Source: Phoronis australis
Taxonomy: Eukaryota; Phoronida; Phoronidae
Direction: 5' to 3'
NCBI GenBank assembly: GCA_002633005.1
Contig: NMRA01000117.1
Coordinates: forward strand, 665,894 to 729,893
DNA length: 64,000 nt
In this document: positions 13,501-25,500 of the stretch, piece by piece
Position numbering within the stretch: position 1 is the first letter of the stretch
How the letters are laid out: every line of letters begins with the position of its first letter
Made by a program: the position numbers and the translations under genes
Notes under the pieces: model-generated
What the model saw: the letters and a program-made list of their open reading frames with translations, nothing else
Databases searched by the model: none
What the model was told of the DNA's origin: nothing

Positions 13501-16500
13501 TAAAGGAACATTACGCCCAAATTTCAAGGTATAGTCACAACTATGTTCAAAACATAATTGACAAGTTATGATCTATTTCTGAGATATTTTCTTAGAATGG
13601 CCATCTTACATTAGATATACCGTATTCGCCGTAATAACCGCCCATGCCCCTATAAGCGCCCCCCCACGCGTTTTCAGACTTTGCTGAAATAAGCGCCCAG
13701 TCCATGAACGTGTACATGCGAACAATGACGTACCAACAGTAATGTCTTCAATTTATCAAAAATTTTTTGCACGGTCTTCTAGACCACCAGCAGCACTGCT
13801 ACGTTTGTATTTAGCCGTGACAAAGTAACGCAGCACTTCAAAAAGAACGCAACAGCGTTGCTACGCTCTCGCGACGACCGTGTCCCATGGTCTGACCATT
13901 CAGTAGACACATCGACTGTCTCCTGAATAAAAATAACTCGGTGTTAAACGCACGTGGCCAGGAAGCACGCGCTACATAACCTGTCATCAAAGACATTAGT
14001 TGGGAACTATCCATTCATGAAGCGGGTAGCATAGCATCGATAAGAAATGAATATTGAAACTAATTTCCGACAATTTCTAATACTATAAACAGGTTTGCGT
14101 TATTTTTGAGATGGATTGTTTGATTAACCATAATTGGTGTTATTAAGCCGAATATCCGATAAAATGACAACTGACAGTGAATGCTTACACACCCTTACAC
14201 CGAAAAATAACTGTCAGATAGTTACGTACGCATTCAGCTACACGGCGACTAATATGGGCCTTGCCGAGACAAATGTCTAAAGTTTTTAGCATGAGACCGG
14301 CAAGTACTGAATGAAACACTCCCTGGTTTAGGCCTACTGCTTGTGCAAATTTCTTTAGACACATTTAGCTAGTTAGATTGCGTGGCTTTGGCCGAAAGGC
14401 GGTCTCTGCTTTGGTAAATGAACTCTGGTCACACGCATGCGCTCGCTTACTCGCAGACGAACTTCAAAACAAACGTCATGTGACAACAACATGTGTGTTC
14501 GTCCAGGCATTTTTCTCGCCGTGATGCCGATCATACATGTAGATGGCACAATGTTGCACAGATTTATACTTAAATCTGCTGTTAATCCAGACTCCACGGG
14601 AACTTAAAAACCTTAGAGACGCTACTTATAAAACTTAATGAGGATTTCAGGTACTTTATCGAAACCATTTTTATTCAAGCATTGAAGTCGCCATATCGAA
14701 GACGGCGATTTCGAAGCAGTCAGTTGGCGAGTTTTCACCCTGGGATTTCAGCACAATTTTCTGTAAAATGATCGTAATTTAGCAGCAAAGTTTGATAGCA
14801 ATGCACCACAGTTTTGTTGAAAGTCTTTCATAGATTACATATATGTCACAGAGTGTAAATTTGATGAATCTTAGCTTCCGATTTCACCCGTTTCGGAGAC
14901 CGGGTTTCAACCGCCTTGGGTTATAATAAGCGCCCCCCTGAACCGAACTTTTCTAAGCGCCCTGGGCGGTTATTACGGCGAATACGGTAAGCAAACTGAG
15001 TGTCACGTTATATAATTTTCTGACATTCCAAAAAAACACTACTTTTTAAAACATAAATTTGGTAGCACTCCCAAAGTTTTTTCATCAATATGTGGACTAG
15101 GCCACAGTATTATGACTTGAACACAAATTGCATTACCTTGTGTTTTTCATCAATATGTGAACAAGAAGACCGCAGTACTATAACTTGAACATAAACTGCA
15201 TTACCTAATGTGTTTCTCATCAATATGTGAACAAGACTGCAGTATTACGACTTGAACACAAATTGCATTACCTAATGTGTTTCTCATCAATATGTGAACA
15301 AGACTGCAGTATTGTGACTTGAACATAAACTGCATTACCTAATGTGTTTCTCATCAATATGTGAACAAGACTGCAGTATTGTGACTTGAACATAAACTGC
15401 ATTACCTAATGTGTTTCTCATTAATATGTGAATAAGACTGCAGTATTGTGACTTGAACACAAATTGCATTACCTTGTGTTTTTCTCTTTCCTGATCAAGC
15501 TCGTGCTGAAGATCTTTGATAGTTTTCACAAGTTCATCTTCAGCACTTCGCTCACTTGCTCTTACCTAATAAACAAAACCAAGGTTCACTTCAGAATAAA
15601 TGGTACACCTACTACACGGTGATAACAGCATTTCACCCTACTTAGAGGACTAAGAACAAAAATTGAATTTACACCTTTTACTCTTATAAAGTCCGACTCC
15701 TTAATGTGATAGGATTCCATTTCCGTTAGCGAATCAAGTCAGTAGCATTACACATACACAGAGCTAGTGACTTTGGTAATGGGAATGGATTCCTATCACA
15801 TTAAAGAATATAATGAAATTGGTGTCATGACAGTTCAGTGCCTCATTCCATTTTCAATTTAGCCAGCTGAACAGTGTGAAATGCAGCTTTAAAGAATATT
15901 GTGTCAAACTGGTAACAACCAGACAGTGATCAGATGTTTAGAGAAGACGAAGGGGTGGACTAGGAGATGGTGCATTAGTTGTTTAAACCTGTACGTCAAC
16001 TACCCTACTGAAGTCCAGGTGCTCCTTTTCAACAAATTAGGTGAGAACTCCTTGACTAAACAAAAAAGGCATCGTTTTATCTGTCATAAGGACACTGCAA
16101 CTGTGTGATCTGTACCGTTATTATATTGAATAAAAAGTTGAGAAAAAGAATTAGGTGAGAACTCCAACAACAGACAATACATTTACATTCACTTTTATAA
16201 ATGGGTATAAAAATTTATAAAAATTTTGATATTGGACTGCTATGATGTACTCACTCGATCAACCAAAACTGTATCTATAGAAACTGTTAGGTTACGTCAA
16301 TTAATGCAAACGACTTAACTAATAAGAACGGTAATGAACATTAAGAGGCAGACAACAGTACATGAGATGCATGCACATGCTTTTAACAGACTCCACTAGA
16401 GGGCAGTGAAAGGCATGCACTCACTGACTTCAGCACCATTCTCATGTCGGCTTTACTTTCGTCTAGCTCCTTCTGGTGTCTCGACCGCAACTGCTCGATC

Positions 16501-19500
16501 TCGTCTTCCAGCTCCTCCATCTTGGTACAGTACTCCTCATTCAGCCGAGACTTCTCGCGGGACACTTTCTCGACGGCGAGCTCAGCATCTGTTAGCTCTT
16601 TCCGCAAACTGTCTACGTCAAGCCCTTGCTTGAAATCTGAGCCTATACAATGCAAGGAATGCACAACACACTCATATGCCCAAATTCTGACCAACTACAA
16701 CAGGCAAGAGCCTTACAGCTGAGCCTGCATAAAATATAGAGCACAGAACAGCCAGTCACAAAATGTCAGCACATAAAGGGTTCTGTCAAATGACAACAAG
16801 CGGAGCTCCTAACTTCAGAAAATACAAAAAATAAGGGATCCAACATATTCTGAATCTTGGTCAGTTACATGCACTTACTGCAAATGTAAATCATCTCGCA
16901 ATAAAACTTGGAATTCATTTTGAAGTGGTTCTCATAATTTGACACCCAAAAAACCAAAGGCTCACAAAACCTATGTAAAACATTTAGAAAAACAACTAGC
17001 AGAGTGTTACAGCGAGATGGCATCACGAAAGACAGCAAAACACTTTTCTTCAATTCACTAATAACCACAAAAGAATTTCCAAATATGCTAACAATGTTGG
17101 TCCTAACACGCTAAAGTACTTACCAGAAGTTTGAGATTGCCTTATCTGTTCTATTTCTTCGTCATAATGCACTTTTACACGATACAGCATGTAACTGAGT
17201 TCTGCCTGGAAGATTATCTCCCTCGCCAATTTCCCTGCATAGTTGCTGGTGGAACTCTCATGGGGAGACAACTCCTGCTCAATGTCAGTAAGGCTCTTAG
17301 CCAGCTTTCCTATCTTACTCTCTAGTTTGCCTTCGTCTGAGAACCCTTGATTTGTATACGTTTCAAGGCGCTGCGACGCCAGCGCCCTCTGCGTGGCTTG
17401 TGTGACCAGCCCAGAAGACAAGACGTCGAAGGACAATGGGGCGGAATCACTAGTCGAGTCAGTAATGGATATCGCACGCTTGGAATGTACGTTCGAATCG
17501 CCTTTCTGCTGGTCGTGGTGTGAAGACACATTGCACACCCGTTTAGAGAGGTAGGCGACTTGACCAGCGATAACGGCCTGCTGAGCAAGCATGTCCGCAA
17601 ACTGAGACACGTGGGGCGGTTTCTCGTTCATCGCGTTCCTATCCTGAACGTTCTTGTTGTGTAGGTCCTCAAAGGCTTTTTCTGCAGACACACAAGAAAG
17701 GAGCTTAGTGCATAGTCTGAATAATTCACTATACAGACATTCAAGATTAATTAACTCAATGCCAAATGTTTCGCTGACAGGCAACATAAGAAAAGCATAT
17801 CAGTAAGCGTAAGGCAGAACTTTGCAGGTCAATCAGTTGACTGTGGTGTTGAACACCTACTTGCAGGTCAACCAGTTGATTGAGGTGTTGAACACTTGCT
17901 TCAGTATAACGTGCTCAGGAAAGAGTGTAACATTAAACCAATCAACCCAGTCAGAATGAAATAATAATCAGCACATGACAAGAAAGTCTGTAAACCTCTA
18001 TATTTATCTTAGGTTTAGAACAAATGTGCTCTTTGATAAGTGACTTGAAAGCTCACGAGGGCACCTTTTAAACCACAATTTGCTTAATGTTTCCAAATCC
18101 AAAAACCTTACCTAGTTCACCTCTTAACACTTCCTTCAGTTGACCCACATCCTGTCTGTTGTCCAACCTGTCCAGAGCCTGCTGGGTAACCTCATGGGCC
18201 ACGCCCGCCGCCAGCTGCACCATCCCCTCCCTGGGGCCGCCTTCCATAAGTCGTTCCAACCTCTCGTCCCTCTCCTCCAACTTGTGTTGCACCGTCTCCA
18301 ACTGGCGCTTCAGTTCCTCTACCTCCTCCCGTCCGGCATCCACAACTGAGCCCCTCCGGTGAATCTGATCCATCATATACGTGACCTCACCTTCGACAAC
18401 AGCACGCGTCACCAGCGACTCGGTGGGGTCTCCATTGTCACTGAACAATGCCCCAGAGATGTCGGTGCGTATCGACGCCTCTCGTGACAACACGCTTGAT
18501 GCACTGATCTCACTCAGCCTCTCCATAACATTCTCCTGTTTCTGTTTCACTTGTCCGATCACCATCTCCAGTTCTCCCATGACGACCATTTTGTCGGCCA
18601 ACAGCGACGCATACGTGACCAGATTGTCTTGCTGCAGCGCCCTCAGTCTGTTTTTCTGCACTTCGCTGTCCGCCTGCTCATTAATAAGTGCAGACTGTAA
18701 CTCTTCAATCTGACACTGCGCATCATCAAACTCCCTCACGTTCCTCTGCACAGCCTGCTTCTGTCGGGTCAGATATGCCAGCTGGCCCAGACACACAGCC
18801 TCCAGTGACAGCTTCTCGGCATAGTTCCTCAACTTTGCCTGAACATCAGGCACGTACTTCTCCTGAGACAAGCACAACAATTTCAGACAATCGTTCACTT
18901 GTGTCAGTTTCTTTTCAATGTCCTTCATGGCATCCGTTTTCTCGTCCATTCGCATACTACTCACACCACTCAGTATACTGGCCATCACCGTACGACACTG
19001 TGCTATCAATCCCTGCAAGCGCTGTGGTGACTCCTTACCATGCCCACCACACTCTATTGCACTGTCTGACATCAAGCTGCTCATATCTTCATTCAGCGTA
19101 GTCAATTTGCCTTCTATCAAATCCGACTGCTGCCTGAGGGCATTATAGGCCGACTCTATCTCCCTATACTCCAACTGCGACTTCTGCAGTCTCGCCTGTA
19201 ACAGTTTGACCGCCTGAAAACACTTGTCATATTTACCCTTCAGAGCCCCATACTCCTCTGAAACAGACTCAAAACTAGTCATAGACTCAACATGTCTCGT
19301 GTACACTAAGTCCGAGATCGCACTGCTAACATTCTCATGCCCGTTACCAAGGTGATAGTCATCCAACAGAACCATCATTTCATCAGTCAATCTCGAACAT
19401 TCCCCGTCACTCGTTTCCAATTGTTCACTTTGCTGGAGAACATTCTTCTTTAAACGCACATTCTCTATCCTTAAGTCAGTCAGTTCCTTTTCTAAACTAG

Positions 19501-22500
19501 TAACATGAGTTTGCATAACACTGACTCGCTCTTGTAGCAAACTATCCACAGTTTCCCCATGATGCACACTCTCCAACTCTGCAGTAAGATCGCTCGTTTC
19601 TTTCAATGAGTCAGACAGCTTGTCTTCAAGTTCTGCGATCGTCTCGTCCTTCTCACGTAGGATGTCTGCCATGTCAACATTAAGGGAGTCCACAATATTC
19701 GACTGTTTTTGGAATCGTTCAATACGCTGTTCTAATGAACGTATTTTTTCGTTCAACTGCTTTCTTTCCATTTCAAAACCACTTTGAACTTCTTTAACTT
19801 TTGTTTTATGATATGATTCACTGGAACGTAATTTTTCCGTATTCTCTTTTAATAATTTCTCAACACTTTGCAATTTACTACACTTCTCCTGAAACTTAGA
19901 ATTAATAGTGCGTAACTGTGCCACCTCTTTAGTTACATTACTAACAGTCTTCGTCTTCTCCTCCAAATCTTTGCGTAATTTCTCCATCGACTCAGTCCTT
20001 TCCTTGCACAACCTATCAGCTCTCTCGAGCTTATTCCTTAGCCTCATAATATCCTCATCTTTTGTGATGTTCTGTCTCTTGGCTTGTTGCAAGTCACTAG
20101 TCAACTTCTTCACATTTGCCCGTTCACCGTTCCAATTCTTGGTCGTCTGTTCCAGTGCTGACTCAACCTCTGTTAGTTGGCTATTGGACAGTTGTAGTTT
20201 GCCCTGTAGTGCACCAATCTCCGTCTGCTGTCTGTTAATGATGTCATTTGAGTCGCTTACCTGTCGCTTTAGTGTCTGCACCTGTAACACAACACATAGT
20301 TTAGTACACACAAATTAATGTAAACTAAAGTTTTCTAATTAGTATGATACATCAAATACTCATTAAAAATCTAAATTTTACATCAGCATGGAGCTACACC
20401 TCATAAATATTCATTAGACTGTTCAAAACACCAGTTGGACATGCAGATTATCAAATCACTTTTCCCAAAGATGCCTTCAACATTCAATCGTATTTCCATA
20501 TTCAACTGCTGGACTCGATAGGTTGAAGGTCTAGAGCATCTGCACAGATAACATAAGATTCCAAGTCAATTTGGGACATAAGTCTTCTTAGACATGAAGG
20601 CATTCAGGTCAATAGAGGTGACAAACAGTAACTAGTTTAACAGGTAAAGAAATATTGATGAACTGAAGATAACATTACCCAACAAAAACAAAGCCAATGA
20701 CTACACAACCTCCAATATTCTGCAGTACCATCTATTGATGGGATCCGCTTTATACAATGTTGAATATCGAAACTAAAAATGTAGCATTATTGTGATGATG
20801 TTGAAACTATAGAAAGATGGATCCGACACTTGATGTGTGATTAATGGATCAAAAGATATCAAATGCACTGACGAAACATAGACAGGTGTCAATCAATAAG
20901 ATGAATCATCAATTATTATCAGTGATCAACAAAGCCTGCAAAGAACTGATAGTAATTTGTTAAGAAAGGGAAATCAAAAGAGATCACTCTCGAGGGTGCC
21001 AGACAATCAGCTTTCAAACACTTGAGTGGAAACCAATCAGCAATCATCAAGAATTTAAACCACAGAATCCAGTAGTGAAGACAGATGAGAATTGATCACC
21101 TAATAATAGTTTCAGTATATAGAATGCAAATCTTTTCACCCTTTCAGTGAATTATTTCACAATATAGCCAAAATTTCTTGACATTGGAATAAACCAAGAA
21201 CACATGTGGCAAAAGGTGGGCCTGCATAAGTGACACAGAGAGGAGAGTTAGGAAGAAAGGGGGAGAAGAGTTTGACAGAAAGGGTGTTGTGGAAACAGAA
21301 GGAGAAAAACAGGGACAAAGAATAAGAGGGAGAGTGGTGGAAAGGGAAGGAAAAAGCAAAGTAGGAAGAATAGGGTGGAAGGGACATGAGGTAAGAGAAA
21401 CAGTTCAAGAAGAAAATGGATGGGGGTAGAGCACATGCGCAGTCAAGCTACCTGGCTGTCATAGGGTAGAGGGCAGGAACACAGCCTAGCCTGGATATAC
21501 TGAAAGGCAAAGTCCGCCTCCTCCTGCATCTCTATCATCTAATAAGAAATGATATGTACTGAATTAAAGGGCAGAAGCGTATCTCAAGGATTGAGCAAGA
21601 AACGGCCATCACAGTGAGGACTGGATATGCAAACAATGAATAGATACTCTACAAGATTTATTTAGGAACGCCATGCACTGAATTAATGGACAGGCACACA
21701 CTATGAGAATAAGCTACAAGGAGTACTATTCCCACTACTATTATACAACCAGCATGGAAGGAATGTTTGCACGAGTGACTGACTGTCATATTTCATTTGG
21801 ATTTTAATAGCAACACATTACTTCTGAGAACTGTAAAGTCAATGCAATGTTTCTGGCTGCATTACAGATGTACAAGTAGATCTTAATACAACACAGACCA
21901 GAACTGTTGGGTCTGCTAGTTCACATAACTCATCAATCTCCAAAATGAAAAGCACGCTGCATAGTAAGATGCTCTTCCACATTTTGCATTATAGAAGCTG
22001 TATAACGTGTAAAGTTTAATTAAAATTAAAATAATAATAATAAAGTCTGCTTCTCTCGCATTACCGTCCAAATATCATGTGCAAGACTAAGAAATATTTT
22101 ATGTGGAATGAGACAAACTGACTTTTTATTGAATATCATGTCTGCAACAAAACTATGTGCGTACCAACCATAGAAAGTGAAATAAATATTTTGTACAGAA
22201 GTAACTACCCACCAGCAAAAAGTGAATGGATACAAGAAATGATTTAGAATGGTTTAGAATGAATAATTATTATAAACAACATAATTATCGTCGTTGTCGT
22301 TGTCATCACTATCTTGACGACAATATAATAAACTTTTCGTCAAACCGATTACATACTGATTGTATCAAATAGTAAGCATACTCAGTGCCGTTCACAAGTA
22401 ACATTGGTGGAAATAATCCAGGGCATCTTGCAGGCAAATTCTTATTCCGAAAAACGTTCGCATTGGCCCAAGAATTAGTCAGGATTCTGAGTTCCATCAA

Positions 22501-25500
22501 ATTACGATGGATTAATATCTGGAAAAATTATTCCTCACCTACGTGGTTTGTTGATTCAATTCTAATTTCGATCATTACCTGTATTATAGGACCACTTGTG
22601 CTGGCGTATGCTTTCTGCAGCACTGACTGTGTAGTATCATTGTCTGCCAATAGGGGCGACAAAACTTTCTAGTATTCATGAATCCTCAGAGGACACAACC
22701 GTGTGTGGAATCAACCCCAAGTTAATTTTTCCAAAAATATTTCTGGGATTTCAAAATACATGGAATGGCACTATAGTGTTACTTTATGGACACTATAAAC
22801 ATTACAAGCACATTTGCTATGAAAAATCAAGCGCCAAGGGTCTGTGACCCTCAGTGCCGAGACACACAGTGTAGGGTAGTACACAGTGGACACTAGGAAG
22901 ATTCACCTGCCACAAAAAACTTGAATGTTTTGTGTTTTAAAAAAATCAGTAATTACCCTTTATCAATTCACGAATAAATGTTTTGCAAAACCAGACAACA
23001 ACCAGGCTGAAGCAGGGATGAACTATGTAAACTTCTGGGGTGCATTCTGAAGAGCAAGTCTCTTGTGAAAACATACAAGATTATGCAAAGTCACACGAGT
23101 GAAAGGGGGCATTTTATGAGTAAGCTTGAAATATTATTAGTGTAGACTAACAAATTGTCCACCAATGTAAAAAGGATTGGCTAGCGACACTGGAATACTG
23201 AATTACTGGAAAAATTCATTGTTTCCGTTTCACAAACGAAGACTTCTCACAAGTGTCTAACGAGCGCCATGCAATATGCAACGCAGGCTTGATCTAATAC
23301 TATGAGCGCACAGAATGGCAAGATATAAACCAAAACGTACCTGCGCAATATATCGAGTCGAATCCGTAGCAAAATCATCCAGAGATTCACGATGACTGCG
23401 CTGTCCCGCATTCAGCTGCGTCTTCAGTCCGACATTATCATCCTGAAGTTGGCTCACTTGTTCCTGAGCCTTCTCCAGCTGAGCTTTCAACGTCTCCACC
23501 TGGTGAACAATCGGAGCAACTCTACACTGACACTCACTCAAACGGATTGTGTGCAACTACTAACACTAGGCTAACAGGAGTTGAGATTAATAAGAAAAGA
23601 ATCACATGAGTGCAATCACTGTGAAACAAGGACAAACATATCAGTCACATGCTGAGAGTGAACAAATGTCAGACGGATATTGCTGCTGCATCAATCAGGG
23701 GCAAGCAGATAGTGTTCCAAGCAGTCCTTTTCATTCAATCAACATGGCAATAATCAATGTAATTAAATAAACTCATTGGCAATTAACTGGCGAACTCATG
23801 CTCAAACAATTTTAGTTGCAGATGCACTGTAACTTAAACAGAAATCAATAAAGGAAAGTGACAAATAATGACAATCTCTGAAAGGCTGACAAACAAGGAC
23901 ATGGTATTGAATGAACATATTTTTGTCACTGAATTCACCACAAGATGGTACACTGGATAGTGTAAATAACAATTTCTACGCAAACTCATAGACAAAACAC
24001 TAAATCTAGACAACACCAAATAAACTAAAGCCAGTGGTTAACAGCAAACTACAGCCACACTCCATGTAACACGCAATTAAAGCAACACAGTCTGTCTAAC
24101 ACACTGTTAAAGCAACACCTTCCACTTACTGGCTTCACACAATAGGTGGGCTAGACAAAATTAGAGTGTGAACATTCAAACTGTGATAGTAAACACATAA
24201 CCATCCTTCTAACATGCTGAACAAATTTCAAAAGGACAAAGCACAATCTAGTGTGTTATACCACCGCAAACTGCAACATGTGCAAACCGAACAAATTACT
24301 CGGTGAAATATTTCAAACCATTAATAAAATCCAGATTCAGAAGTCTATTTCCATCAATATGTACTGTTCCCTTCTCATGAAACACCAACTTGCGGAAACT
24401 GAAGTTTTGGCAACCAGAGAGTTCCCCAAGTACTATTCTACATCAGTCGTCTGTGGGTTGTTTTGAAGACTCAGTCCTCAATGGACCAGACCTGCGTGTC
24501 TACTACAGACAGTCGTCTACTTTAAGTTGTCATCTATTGACCACCTACCTCAGCTTCCAACAGGTCAACCAACACTTTCTCACCACTGTCGCTTGCTACC
24601 TGTAACTGAATCACAAACTGTACTCACAACATGAACAAAGTAGAAACCTAAGACTGCACATCAAATTTAGTTTCAATACTATGAAAAATTCATTGCCCCT
24701 ACTATACACAAGAGCAATGCAGAGCGTTGATATTCGCCTACTGTGTGCATCGCATAGCCGAGTAGAAACAAAGGGGTGATTACAATATTAAACACTCCCT
24801 TCAAATGGAGCAAAGCAAGTAAACATATAACAGTGCCCAGGGGTGTACAAAGCAAATCAGCAATGCTCTCTTCAATAGGAGCCCACCTGCCAAGACGGAA
24901 AAAAACAGTTAACAATGGCCACGTCGAATCCGTTCGAAAACGCAAATGCGGCGTCATCTTTCTAATAATTTTATATACATATTTGCAAAATTTCATGAAA
25001 ATCTGTAAAGGAACACCAGAGATACAGAGGCAAACGTAAAAAATAAAATTGACATTAGGGAGCACACTGGTAGAAGAAGCTGTCTGAAGCCGCCCCATCC
25101 CTGATAGGAACATGTGTGCAATATTTCATGAACTTACATCCAAGGGGTTTTGGAGATGCAGTAGCAGATGCTGGAAGGATGGTCACAGGTGACAGCATAA
25201 TGCACTTACATATAAAAATGTGGGTGAATAAAAGCTAATTACAAGGGCTAGATGAGGATTTCTACTAGTCCTAAACTGTAAGAAGTCTGGGGCCCTGGTA
25301 ATTTTAGCTGTTATGGTTCTAGAGTCCCCTCCTTAAAGCTCGTGTAGAGAATTACAAGTATCACAACATGAAACCTCTTTCATCATCCTCAAAACAATTG
25401 TGGATGCCCCTACCTGAATAGCTCTGATAACCGAGCACACTCAGAAAGACTGTAAACACAACGAAACAACATTCCTAGATGCTGAGTGACTTTACCTGTT

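Larger units (their letters stand above)
13304..15472. other. MPRIP intron 20
   Basis: 2.2-kb intron mostly made of a TA-flanked DNA transposon (13620-14987) and a 67-bp tandem array reaching into exon 20 (15064-15472). Confidence 0.8.

Noticed and set aside
16860-16900. Extra exon with donor GCA|GTAAGT in intron 18
   Set aside because: No acceptable acceptor in phase with exons 18 and 19 and no coiled-coil character.
19908-20318. Long plus-strand Ser/Leu-rich frames opposite exon 17
   Set aside because: Antisense shadow of Lys/Glu-rich coiled-coil codons; same for the frames opposite exons 19 and 22.
22385-22672. 95-codon plus-strand frame with a hydrophobic C-terminal stretch in intron 15
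   Set aside because: No recognisable family, no start context or repeat ends; could be a decayed transposon fragment but cannot be supported.
24679-25113. 144-codon minus-strand frame with hydrophobic runs
   Set aside because: Falls on dispersed repeat family A and is not conserved as a frame in the other two copies.
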